The notes beneath the pieces are model-generated. The model worked only from the letters and a program-made list of their open reading frames with translations. It searched no databases and was not told the DNA's origin. Below, piece after piece: positions 24,410 through 33,319 of a DNA stretch of 64,000 nucleotides. The stretch is from Asticcacaulis machinosus. Lineage in GTDB: Bacteria > Pseudomonadota > Alphaproteobacteria > Caulobacterales > Caulobacteraceae. The stretch lies in the NCBI RefSeq assembly GCF_028550435.1, contig NZ_JAQQKV010000003.1, positions 248,001-312,000 on the forward strand, given 5' to 3'. The first letter of the stretch is position 1. Each line of letters opens with the position of its first letter. The position numbers and the translations under genes are program-made.

Positions 24410-26164
24410 TTAGTCTTTACCTTCATAAGGGCTGGTGCCACCACGGGCGATGAACTTATCGACCGCCGTTTCCAGCACCGGCAAAGGCACCGAGCCCAGT
24501 TCCAGCACGGTATCGTGGAAGGCGCGGATGTCAAACTTTTCACCCAAAGCGGCTTCGGCCTTGGCGCGGGCTTTCCATATCGCCATTTCACCAAGGTAGT
24601 AGCTGAGGGCCTGACCCGGCCAGGCGATATAGCGGTCGGTCTCCGTCGTGATTTCGTGCTCACTTAGTGCGGTATTATCGCGCATGAAGGCCATAGTCTG
24701 ATCGCGGGTCCAGCCCTTGGCGTGGATGCCGGTATCAACCACCAGACGGGCGGCGCGCCACATCTGATAGCTCAGCATCCCGAAGTGCTCATAGGGTGTG
24801 TGATACATTCCCATTTCCACACCGAGACGTTCTGCGTACAACGCCCAGCCTTCGCCGTAAGCCGAGATATAGGTGTTCTGGCGGAACTCCGGCAGGCCTT
24901 TGTTTTCCATGGCCAGCGGCATCTGGAAGGCGTGGCCGGGGGCGGATTCGTGCAGGGTCAGTGCGGGCAGGGAATAGAGTGGACGGGCGGGCAGGTTATA
25001 GGTATTGACCCAGTAACCGCCGGGGCCGCCGCGGCCGCCGGTGTAAAAGGGCGCCAGTTCAGGGGCGACGGGGAAAATGCCGAACCTCATCCGCGGTTGA
25101 CGGCCGAAATATTTGCCGGACACCGCATCAAATTCCTTGGCGGTCCAGGCGGCACGATCGAGCAGGTCCTGCGGTTTGGTGACATAAAACTGCGGATCGG
25201 TGCGCAGGAAGTTCAAAAATGCGGACAGGTCGCCCTCAAACTTGACCTCTTTCATGACGGTGAGCATTTCAGCCTTGATCTTGGCCACTTCATCGAGGCC
25301 GATCTGGTGGATTTCCTCCGGTGTCAGATCAAGCGTGGTGTATTCGCGGCTTTGGGCGGCATAAAACGCTTTGCCGTCGGGCAGGTCATAGGCGCCGATT
25401 TTGGCCGTGGCCTTGGGCTCATATTCCTTGGTGATGAAGGTTAGCACCGACTGGTGGGCGGGGATAACGCTCTTATTGATCGCCTCAAGCGCCAGCTTTT
25501 TCAGTTCCGCCTGTTTATCGGCGGGGATGGAGGCGGGCATGGACTTGAAGGGTTTATAGAATGAGTTGTCCTCACCCTTGGCGTTGATCACGGTGGTCAG
25601 GGACACATCACGACCGGCCAGTGCGACCTTAGGCACGGTAAAGCCACGCTTTAAACCTGCGCGCATATTGTCCATGTTCTGGCCAAAATAGCGCGGCATG
25701 TCGTTCAACTGACGCAGATAATTGCGGTAATCGGCCTCGGTGCGATAGGTGCCGCCGGTGATGTAGCTGAGGTCGCTCCAGAAGGAGGTATCCCCCGCCA
25801 GCGGACGCTCATAGGTCTTGAATTTTTGGGCATTATAGAGCGTTTCGATCTGGAAGCGGTAGATCTGGTAATCGACGGCAGCGGCTTCCGACAGCTTGGA
25901 TTTATCGATGGCGTCCAGTTGTTTCAGCACGTTCTGCCAGTAGGTCAGTTTCTTATCCTGAGCGGCTTTTGACACGTCGGGCAGGCCGCCGCCGCGCTGA
26001 TCGGCGGGGATGTCTTCGCTGACTGACATTTGCTCACCGCGCCATTTCCATTCGGTGGTATAGATGTCTTTAAACTGGCTGTCGGTGGCGGGATCGGCAA
26101 ACGAGGTCATGGCACTTAACGACAAAACAGCGGAAACAGCGGTGGCGGCGAACAGGGACTTCAT
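24410..26164 (-). CDS. Secreted DUF885 family protein, putative metallopeptidase
   Basis: 584 residues, signal peptide 1-23 (MTSFA). The DUF885 hallmark HESAPGHAFQ is present in the sequence LTLHESAPGHAFQMPLA, with a distal ELGSVPLPVLE and YLGEMAIWKAR near the C-terminus. The HExxxGH motif resembles zinc-peptidase helices. It is divergent from the GH146 gene over a 108-bp gap holding site 7, and is followed by the HExxH protein in the same operon, so a peptidase pair controlled together with arabinofuranosidases is likely. Confidence 0.88.
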   Translation of the reverse strand: MKSLFAATAVSAVLSLSAMTSFADPATDSQFKDIYTTEWKWRGEQMSVSEDIPADQRGGGLPDVSKAAQDKKLTYWQNVLKQLDAIDKSKLSEAAAVDYQIYRFQIETLYNAQKFKTYERPLAGDTSFWSDLSYITGGTYRTEADYRNYLRQLNDMPRYFGQNMDNMRAGLKRGFTVPKVALAGRDVSLTTVINAKGEDNSFYKPFKSMPASIPADKQAELKKLALEAINKSVIPAHQSVLTFITKEYEPKATAKIGAYDLPDGKAFYAAQSREYTTLDLTPEEIHQIGLDEVAKIKAEMLTVMKEVKFEGDLSAFLNFLRTDPQFYVTKPQDLLDRAAWTAKEFDAVSGKYFGRQPRMRFGIFPVAPELAPFYTGGRGGPGGYWVNTYNLPARPLYSLPALTLHESAPGHAFQMPLAMENKGLPEFRQNTYISAYGEGWALYAERLGVEMGMYHTPYEHFGMLSYQMWRAARLVVDTGIHAKGWTRDQTMAFMRDNTALSEHEITTETDRYIAWPGQALSYYLGEMAIWKARAKAEAALGEKFDIRAFHDTVLELGSVPLPVLETAVDKFIARGGTSPYEGKD

Positions 26165-26208
26165 AGGGTGCGAACCTCACGAACAGAACGAAACAATGTG
26201 TCTTGACA

Positions 26209-26222
26209 ATTGTATACAGTAT
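26209..26222 (+). promoter_or_regulatory. Operator-like site 7 (ATTGTATACAGTAT)
   Basis: Best GTATAC match, between the divergent DUF885 and GH146 genes. TTGACA lies just upstream (26203-26208). Confidence 0.65.
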
Positions 26223-26272
26223 AATGATTGTGGTGCAACTGTCTGACTATTCAAAAATGCGAGGCCGCTATC

Positions 26273-28684
26273 ATGTCCCGACCCGCCCTTATCACCAACC
26301 GCCGCGCCCTTCTGGGTGGGGTGGCTGCAAGCACATTTATCAGTGGCCTGAGCCTGCCGGTCATGGCCGCCACAGCGGTGCCGCTCAAGGCCGCGCCCGT
26401 GCCGATGAAGGATGTGCGGCTGTTGCCATCGCCGTTCCTCAATGCCGTTGAGGTCAACACCAAATATCTCATGAGCCTTGAGCCCGACCGCCTGCTGCAC
26501 AACTACCATAAATTCGCGGGCCTGCCGGTCAAGGGCGAAATCTATGGCGGCTGGGAATCGGACACGATTGCCGGGGAAGCTTTGGGCCATTATCTGTCGG
26601 CCCTGGCGCTGATGTACGCCCAGACGGGCAATGCTGAATGCATCACCCGCATCAATTACATCATTGCCGAGCTGAAAAAGGTGCAGGCCGCTCATGGTGA
26701 CGGTTATGTTGCCGGCTTCATGCGTAAGCGCAAAGACGGCACGGTCGTTGATGGCAAAGAGATTTTCCCCGAAATCATGGCCGGTGATATCCGCTCGGCT
26801 GGTTTCGATCTCAATGGCTGCTGGGTGCCGTTCTATAACTGGCATAAGCTCTATGCCGGTCTGCTCGATGTTCAGGCCCTGACCGGAAACGATGCCGGTA
26901 TTCCGATCCTGGTTGGGCTTGGCGGTTACATTGAAAAGGTGTTTGCTGCCCTGAACGATGAGCAGGTGCAAAAGGTTCTGGCCTGCGAATACGGCGGGAT
27001 CAACGAGAGCTTTGCCGAGCTTTATGTCCGCACCAAGGATGCGCGCTGGCTGGTGCTGGCCGAGCGCATCTATGACAACCGCAATCTTGATCCGCTCAAG
27101 GCCGGTGAGGACAAACTGGCCAACTTCCATGCCAATACTCAGGTACCAAAGTTGGTCGGACTGGCGCGTCTTTATGAAATTACCGGCAAGCCGGAGTATC
27201 AAAAGGCCTCGTCCTTCTTCTGGGAGCGGGTCACCAACCACCATTCGTTTGCTATTGGTGGTAATGCCGACCGTGAATATTTCTTTGAGCCCGATACCAT
27301 TTCGGCCCACATCACTGAGCAGACCTGCGAAAGCTGCAACACCTATAATATGATGAAGCTGACGCGTCATCTCTATAGCTGGTCGCCGCAGGCGTCTTAT
27401 TTTGATTATTATGAGCGGGCGCATCTGAACCACATTCTGGCGCATCAGCACCCTGAGACCGGCATGTTCACCTATATGATGCCGCTGATGTCGGGTACGG
27501 CGCGGGAATATTCGACGCCGTTCGATTCGTTCTGGTGCTGCGTGCTGTCGGGGATTGAGAGCCATTCCAAGCACGGCGATTCCATCTATTGGGAAAGCGG
27601 CGATACGCTGTTTGTGAACCTGTTTATCCCCTCGACCCTGAACTGGGCCACGAAAAAGGCCGAGTTCGAGCTTCTGACCAAGTACCCCTATGAGGGCAAT
27701 ATCGCGCTGAAGCTCAAGCGTGTGCAGGGGGCGAAATCGTTCACCGTCGCTGTGCGTATTCCGGGTTGGGCCAAGTCAAACACCCTGCTGGTCAATGGCA
27801 AGCCGGCGTTGGCCAAGATCGATAAGGGCTATGCCCTGATCACCCGTAAATGGCGCTCCGGCGATGTGGTCACGCTTGATCTGCCGCTCGATCTGCGCTT
27901 TGAAGCCGCTGCGGGTAACGATAAGGTCGTGGCGCTACTGCGCGGGCCGATGGTCATGGCCGCTGACCTGGGCGCGGCACCAAAAGCCGATGAAGATCCG
28001 GAATATAAGGGCGATGCGCCCGCTTTGGTCGGGGCTGACCTGCTGGCGGGTATTGTGCCGGTCTCAGCCTCTGAGGCCATCTATAAAACCAATGGCATTG
28101 GCCGTCCGGGCGACCTGACGTTCAAGCCCTTCTATGCCCAGTATGAACGCCGCAACGCCGTCTATTTCAACCGCTATAACGATGCCGAATGGGCAACGGC
28201 TCAGGTGGCGTTCCGTGAGGAGCAGGCCCGCCTGAAAGACCTCGCCGCGCGGTCGGTTGATGTCATGTATCTGGGGGAAATGCAGCCGGAACGGGATCAT
28301 AACCTGACGACCGGTGGTAACTCATTCCCGGTCGTCTATCGTGGCCGTAAGGGCCGCGATGCCCGCACTATGGGCTTCTTCCAGTTTGACATGAAGGTGA
28401 CCAAAGACGGCAAAGACGCTGGCCCATTGGTGCTGCAGGCGACCTATTGGGGCTCGGAGTTCAACCGCAGCTTCACGATCGAGATCGACGGCACCGTCAT
28501 CGCCCATGAACGCCTGTCGGGTCGTCAGCCGGGTGACTGGATCGACGTCAGCTATCCGATCCCGCATAACCTGACCAAGGGTAAGTCAAAGGTCGTGGTC
28601 AAGTTCAATCCGCAGGAAGGCAAGACCGCTGGCCCTGTGTTTGGCGTGCGTCTGTTTACCACGGCTGCGGCCAAAGCGGTTTAA
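26273..28684 (+). CDS. Secreted GH146/GH127-like beta-L-arabinofuranosidase (DUF1680)
   Basis: 803 residues from ATG 26273 (GAGG upstream). Tat-like signal (NRRALLGG, cleavage near residue 30). The DUF1680 alpha/alpha barrel carries the zinc and catalytic set of HypBA1-type enzymes: E353 and C355 in CESCNTYN, C422 and C423 in FWCCVLSG, C423 or C422 being the nucleophile pair position. The CC...SGIESHSKHG segment is nearer GH146 than GH127. A C-terminal beta domain (about 630-800) follows. First gene of a GH146-GH43-GH127 operon. Expected to release beta-L-arabinofuranose from Hyp-linked or pectic arabinan. Confidence 0.9.
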   Translation: MSRPALITNRRALLGGVAASTFISGLSLPVMAATAVPLKAAPVPMKDVRLLPSPFLNAVEVNTKYLMSLEPDRLLHNYHKFAGLPVKGEIYGGWESDTIAGEALGHYLSALALMYAQTGNAECITRINYIIAELKKVQAAHGDGYVAGFMRKRKDGTVVDGKEIFPEIMAGDIRSAGFDLNGCWVPFYNWHKLYAGLLDVQALTGNDAGIPILVGLGGYIEKVFAALNDEQVQKVLACEYGGINESFAELYVRTKDARWLVLAERIYDNRNLDPLKAGEDKLANFHANTQVPKLVGLARLYEITGKPEYQKASSFFWERVTNHHSFAIGGNADREYFFEPDTISAHITEQTCESCNTYNMMKLTRHLYSWSPQASYFDYYERAHLNHILAHQHPETGMFTYMMPLMSGTAREYSTPFDSFWCCVLSGIESHSKHGDSIYWESGDTLFVNLFIPSTLNWATKKAEFELLTKYPYEGNIALKLKRVQGAKSFTVAVRIPGWAKSNTLLVNGKPALAKIDKGYALITRKWRSGDVVTLDLPLDLRFEAAAGNDKVVALLRGPMVMAADLGAAPKADEDPEYKGDAPALVGADLLAGIVPVSASEAIYKTNGIGRPGDLTFKPFYAQYERRNAVYFNRYNDAEWATAQVAFREEQARLKDLAARSVDVMYLGEMQPERDHNLTTGGNSFPVVYRGRKGRDARTMGFFQFDMKVTKDGKDAGPLVLQATYWGSEFNRSFTIEIDGTVIAHERLSGRQPGDWIDVSYPIPHNLTKGKSKVVVKFNPQEGKTAGPVFGVRLFTTAAAKAV

Positions 28685-28694
28685 GGGGAATACT

Positions 28695-30281
28695 ATGAAA
28701 CGTTTTGCGGCTTTAAGCCTTTTGCCGTTAATCGCGGCGTGTGCGCCGGTTATCGCCCAAACTCCATTGGAAACCCGTCAGGTTACCGCAACCCATAATC
28801 CGATCCTGTCGGACGGGGCGGATTACACGACCGATCCGGCCCCGTTGGTGGTAGGTGACAAATTCTATGTCCTCACCGGCCGCGATATGGCCGAGCCGGG
28901 CGTCAACGACTTCATCATGCCGGAATGGCAGATGCTGGAAACCTCTGACCCCAAGTCGAGCAAGTGGACCCACTATCCGCATTTCCTGAAACCGGATGAT
29001 GTCTTCAAATGGGCGACGCCGGGCCGCGCCTATGCCGCTCAGATCGTGCAGGGGCCGGATAAGAAGTTCTATCTCTATGCGCCGGTGATGCAGAAGGGCA
29101 CAACCAACAAAGACGGTTTTGCCATTGGTGTAGCCGTCTCGGACAGCCCGACCGGCCCGTGGGTCGATGCCCATCCGAAGGGGCCGGTGGTGTCGCAGTC
29201 CTATCCGGTGGCCAATGACATTCAGAACATCGACCCGACGGTTTTGATCGACGATGATCAGCGGGTTTATCTCTACTGGGGCACGTTCGGCCGCCTTAAA
29301 GGCGTCGAACTCGAAAAAGACATGGTGACCTTTAAGGGCGCGCCCGTCGATGTGAACACCTTAACCGGTTTCTTTGAGGCGCCTTGGATTTTCAAGCGCA
29401 AGGGCATCTATTATATGGCCTATGCCGGCAATAAGGCCGGGCCTGATTCCGAATGTACCGAAGCGGTTTACTATGCCTGTATCGCCTACGGCACCGCCAA
29501 GTCGCCGCTGGGGCCGTGGACCTATCGCGGGGTGATGCTCGATCCGGTATCGTCGACCACCTCGCACCCCGGCATCGTTGAATATAAGGGCGAGTGGTAC
29601 ATCGCCTATCACAATGCCGATGCCAAAAATGGCGGCCATTTCCGTCGTTCGGTCGCGGTGGATAAGGTGACCTGGGACGACACCGTCTCCCCGCCCGCCA
29701 TTGAGGTGGTGGAAACGACCAAGGCTCCGCCGCCGGCGCCCACCCCGACCCGCAATCTGGCCCCTGCCGCCCGCATCGTCGCCTCGAACTCACCCGTGCC
29801 GGTGCAATACTGGATCAGGGCGCTCAATGACGGCAAGGTACGCGAAGCGCCGCTGCCGCCCGACACCTGGGGCACATGGTCGCCCAATAACCCCAAGCAG
29901 CAGTGGGTGGTTTACCAGTGGGAGCAGGCGCTGAAGTTCAATGGCTCACGCATCTACTTCTGGGGTGATCAGCCCGCCGGTTCCGGTATTGGTGTCGCTC
30001 CGCCCAAGGCCTGGCATCTGGAATACTGGTCCGACGCCGACAAAAAATGGACGCCGATTGCCGCCCAGTATCCGGCCGCGACGCTCAACGCCTTTAATGA
30101 CGTGGCGTTTGAGCCGGTGACCACGCGCTGTCTGCGGGCGGTGTTTGACGCCTCGACTGATGGTAAAACCTATGCCGCCGTGGCCGCCCAGGAATGGGAG
30201 GCGCTCTACCCTAGGCCTGTGCTGGTCGAAGCTGCCGACACCAAGCTTGCGGCCTCCGCCACCTGCGTCCCATCTGAATAA
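28695..30281 (+). CDS. GH43 family glycosidase lipoprotein with F5/8C-like C-terminal domain
   Basis: 528 residues, start 28695, ten bases after the GH146 stop. LPLIAACAP near residue 16 is a lipobox, so it is probably membrane-anchored in the periplasm. The five-bladed propeller holds the GH43 triad D47 (TTDPAP), D180 (NIDPTV) and E228 (FFEAPW). Residues about 370-510 (PVQYWIRALNDGK, WVVYQWEQALKFNGSRIYFW) look like a galactose-binding, F5/8 type C domain. Likely alpha-L-arabinofuranosidase or a related activity; the exact linkage is not readable. Confidence 0.88.
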   Translation: MKRFAALSLLPLIAACAPVIAQTPLETRQVTATHNPILSDGADYTTDPAPLVVGDKFYVLTGRDMAEPGVNDFIMPEWQMLETSDPKSSKWTHYPHFLKPDDVFKWATPGRAYAAQIVQGPDKKFYLYAPVMQKGTTNKDGFAIGVAVSDSPTGPWVDAHPKGPVVSQSYPVANDIQNIDPTVLIDDDQRVYLYWGTFGRLKGVELEKDMVTFKGAPVDVNTLTGFFEAPWIFKRKGIYYMAYAGNKAGPDSECTEAVYYACIAYGTAKSPLGPWTYRGVMLDPVSSTTSHPGIVEYKGEWYIAYHNADAKNGGHFRRSVAVDKVTWDDTVSPPAIEVVETTKAPPPAPTPTRNLAPAARIVASNSPVPVQYWIRALNDGKVREAPLPPDTWGTWSPNNPKQQWVVYQWEQALKFNGSRIYFWGDQPAGSGIGVAPPKAWHLEYWSDADKKWTPIAAQYPAATLNAFNDVAFEPVTTRCLRAVFDASTDGKTYAAVAAQEWEALYPRPVLVEAADTKLAASATCVPSE

Positions 30282-30305
30282 TTAAATCCGTAAGAGTCCT
30301 GACCC

Positions 30306-33143
30306 ATGACCCGCAAATTTACCGCTGAAGCTAATCCTCATCTGTGCCAGCCCGATTGTCGCTGCCTTGACCGGCGCGGGTTTCTGGCCACTGCTGCGGG
30401 GGCATCGGTTGCCGCCGGAATCGGGTTGGGCGCAGGTTTTGCCTTTGCCGACACAACCGTAGTCAATCTGGCTAAGGTCGCCGTTCCCTCGACCTCCTTC
30501 ATGTCGGGCGACGGTAAGCTGACGGCGCTTAATGACGGGGTAGAGCCGCAGAATTCTGCCGACAATGCCGCCACCTCTTATGGTAACTGGCCCAAGACCG
30601 GCACCGAATGGGTGCAGTATGACTGGAGCCAGCCGGTGACCACCAATAAGGTCGATGTCTATTGGTGGATCGACGGGCAGGGCGTGGGCGCGCCAAAATC
30701 GTGCCGCGTGTTATACTGGAACGGTAAGGCCTTTGTGCCGGTGCCCAATACCAAGGGGCTGGGTGTTAAGGCCAATGGCTACAACACCACCACCTTTGAT
30801 GAGATCAAGACCGATAAGCTGCGCCTTGAGATCGTCTCGGACGGAAAGCTGTCGACCGGTGTGCTGGAATGGAAGGTCTATAGCTTTGGCGTCGTCCCAG
30901 CCTTTGCGCCGGCCGTGGTCGCGGGCGTTGACCGCATCGTCATCAGCGGCGGCAAGACCTATCTGATGGGTAAGGCTGATTGGCTCAAGACAGGCCCCCA
31001 GACTGGCAGCCTGTGGCGTAAGGTCTCCGGCCCCGGTCAGGTGACCTTTGCCGATGCCCTGACGCCTGATACGACTGCGACCTTTTCTGAGAACGGCGAC
31101 TATGTGCTGGAACTGGCCGGTCATGACGGCAATCTCATCACGACCTCGCGCCTTAGGGTCCGGGTTCAGGCCGCGCCGCCGAAAGAGCGTCTGGATGTGG
31201 TCTATACCCGTCGCTACAGCCTCGACAGCCCGCTGTGGAATGCCCGCGCCAAGTCTTTGATCGTCAACTGGATTCCGCATTGCATCGACTATTGTGAGCG
31301 TACCGATCTGCCGACGGGGCAGGGCGGTATCGACAACTTCTTTGAGGCGGCCAAGGCCAATCGCGGCGAACCGCACGGCCCGCATAAGGGGCTGGTGTTC
31401 TCGAATGCCTGGGTACTGCAAACGGTCGAGGCTATCTGTATCGCTCTGATGGTTGACCCGCAGGGCGACGCCGACATGATTAAGGCGCAAGCCCACATGA
31501 AGGCGACACTGGATAAATGGATACCGCCAATTCTCGCCGCGCAGGAATCCGATGGCTATCTGCAAACGGCCAAGACTCTGGCCGCGCCCGGCGCGTGGGA
31601 TAAGCGTTGGGACCCGGCCCATCGCGCCGACCACGAAGGCTATATTGCCGGTTACTTTATTGAGTCGGCCATCAACCACTACACCCTGACCAATGGGCAG
31701 GACGTGCGGCTCTATAACGGCGCCAAGAAACTGGCCGATTGCTGGGTTGCCAATGTCGGCCCGGGCAAGATCGAATGGTTCGACGGCCATCAGGAGATGG
31801 AGCAGGCGCTGGTGCGCTTTGGTCGCTTCGTCAATGACATGGAAGGCGGCGGGCGTGGCGATGCCTATATCGATCTGGCGCGCTTCCTGCTCGAATCGCG
31901 CAAAGGCGGTCATGAATATGACCAGAGCCACCTGCCGCCCGAAAAGCAGTATGAGGCCGTTGGCCACGCCGTCCGTGCCGTCTATTCTTATTCCGCTATG
32001 GCCGATATCGCGGCGGAAACCGGCGATATTGAATACCAAAGTGCTGTCATGTCGTTGTGGGATAACATCGTCAACCGCAAATACTATGTCACCGGCGGCA
32101 TCGGCTCAGGCGAAACTGCCGAAGGCTTTGGCGCGGACTATTCTTTGCGCAACAATGCCTATTGTGAGTCCTGTTCATCGGCAGGGGAGATATTCTTCCA
32201 GTATAAGCTCAACCTGGCCTATCATGACGCCAAATACGCCGACCTCTATGAGCAGACCATGTATAACGCTTTGCTGGGCGGCACGGATCTTAACGGCACC
32301 AGCTTTGGCTACACCAACCCGCTGATCAACAGTGAGCGCACCCTGTGGCACGTCTGTCCATGCTGCGTCGGCAATATTCCGCGCACGCTTCTGATGGTGC
32401 CGACCTGGACTTATGTGAAAGACAAGACGGGCATCTACGTCAATATGTTCGTCGGCTCAAAGATCGTGGTCGACCGCGTCGCCGGCACCGACGTTGAGAT
32501 GGTGCAAAAGACTGAGTATCCTTGGAAGGGCGCGGTCTCAATCATCGTCAATCCCAAAGAAACCAAGACCTTCACGGTCTATGTGCGCATCCCGAATCGC
32601 AAGACCAGCGATCTCTACACCCTGACCCCGGCGGTCAGCGGCGTGAAGTCGTTTAAGGTCAACGGTAAGGTCGTCACCCCTACCATCGAAAAAGGCTATG
32701 CCGTCGTCACGCGCGAATGGAAAGCCGGTGACCGCATTGAGCTTGACCTGCCGCTGGCGCCACAACGGATTCATGCCGATGAGCGCATTGAGGCGGACCG
32801 TGGGCGCGTCGCTCTGGCCTATGGGCCCTTGGTCTACAATGTCGAAAAAGCCGATCAGCCGAATATCGAGCAGGCTTTGAGCAAGGCACCTATTAAGGCC
32901 GAATGGCGCGGCGATCTGCTGGGCGGGGTCATGGCCCTCACCGGTAAGTGGCAGGACGGGTCACCGATGCTGGCCATCCCGAACTATGCCCGTATGAATC
33001 GCGTCGGTGAGGCGGCGGCGATCGGTAGCGGCGATGTCGACTTCGCACCGGGGGCGACCACGCCGGTGGCGCAGGCACCGGTCGGGCCGCGGGTGCGGGT
33101 GACGGGGCTACAGTCTCAGGTCTGGATTCGCGACAAGGTGTAA
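30306..33143 (+). CDS. Secreted GH127 beta-L-arabinofuranosidase with N-terminal accessory domains
   Basis: 945 residues, 24 bases after the GH43 gene. Tat signal CLDRRGFLATAAG (twin Arg at about 23-24). Residues about 50-200 are an F5/8C-like domain (WVQYDWSQPVTTNKVDVYWW, similar to that of the GH43 protein), about 205-290 an Ig-like domain, and about 295-945 the DUF1680 catalytic part. Catalytic/zinc set: E621 and C623 in CESCSSAGE, C686 and C687 in CPCCVGN. The CPCC form is the GH127 signature. Third gene of the operon; its HypBA1 relatives cleave beta-L-Araf from hydroxyproline-linked oligosaccharides. Confidence 0.92.
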   Translation: MTRKFTAEANPHLCQPDCRCLDRRGFLATAAGASVAAGIGLGAGFAFADTTVVNLAKVAVPSTSFMSGDGKLTALNDGVEPQNSADNAATSYGNWPKTGTEWVQYDWSQPVTTNKVDVYWWIDGQGVGAPKSCRVLYWNGKAFVPVPNTKGLGVKANGYNTTTFDEIKTDKLRLEIVSDGKLSTGVLEWKVYSFGVVPAFAPAVVAGVDRIVISGGKTYLMGKADWLKTGPQTGSLWRKVSGPGQVTFADALTPDTTATFSENGDYVLELAGHDGNLITTSRLRVRVQAAPPKERLDVVYTRRYSLDSPLWNARAKSLIVNWIPHCIDYCERTDLPTGQGGIDNFFEAAKANRGEPHGPHKGLVFSNAWVLQTVEAICIALMVDPQGDADMIKAQAHMKATLDKWIPPILAAQESDGYLQTAKTLAAPGAWDKRWDPAHRADHEGYIAGYFIESAINHYTLTNGQDVRLYNGAKKLADCWVANVGPGKIEWFDGHQEMEQALVRFGRFVNDMEGGGRGDAYIDLARFLLESRKGGHEYDQSHLPPEKQYEAVGHAVRAVYSYSAMADIAAETGDIEYQSAVMSLWDNIVNRKYYVTGGIGSGETAEGFGADYSLRNNAYCESCSSAGEIFFQYKLNLAYHDAKYADLYEQTMYNALLGGTDLNGTSFGYTNPLINSERTLWHVCPCCVGNIPRTLLMVPTWTYVKDKTGIYVNMFVGSKIVVDRVAGTDVEMVQKTEYPWKGAVSIIVNPKETKTFTVYVRIPNRKTSDLYTLTPAVSGVKSFKVNGKVVTPTIEKGYAVVTREWKAGDRIELDLPLAPQRIHADERIEADRGRVALAYGPLVYNVEKADQPNIEQALSKAPIKAEWRGDLLGGVMALTGKWQDGSPMLAIPNYARMNRVGEAAAIGSGDVDFAPGATTPVAQAPVGPRVRVTGLQSQVWIRDKV

Positions 33144-33146
33144 AAG

Positions 33147-33172
33147 AGGGGGAGCGATCCCCCTAATTTTTT
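33147..33172 (+). terminator. Intrinsic terminator of the GH146-GH43-GH127 operon
   Basis: AGGGGGA / TCCCCCT stem with GCGA loop, then AATTTTTT, four bases past the GH127 stop. Confidence 0.88.
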
Positions 33173-33212
33173 GATTCTATTGAAATTATAAAAATGTTCC
33201 AAAATCGAGCGA

Positions 33213-33227
33213 GAACATATTGCGAAC
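33213..33227 (-). promoter_or_regulatory. LexA (SOS) box
   Basis: GAAC-N7-GAAC, i.e. GTTC-N7-GTTC on the minus strand, the alphaproteobacterial LexA site, about 93 bases before the recA ATG. Confidence 0.85.
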
Positions 33228-33319
33228 TTGGAACAAATGGGGTACGAATATCGCGTCAGAAAGATTTCGAGATTTAGGACATTCCTGAATGGGAATCGTG
33301 ACATAGGGAAGGGATTGGT

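Noticed and set aside
26203-26225. Sigma-70 promoter TTGACA/TATAAT before the GH146 gene
   Set aside because: Spacing is only 11 bases, too short for a -35/-10 pair; the T/A bases belong to the operator site.
26177-27574. Open frame of 465 codons on the minus strand opposite the GH146 gene
   Set aside because: No recognisable domain and overlaps a gene with full catalytic motifs.
30711-32039. Open frame of 442 codons on the minus strand opposite the GH127 gene
   Set aside because: Antisense shadow with the same Arg/His-rich composition.
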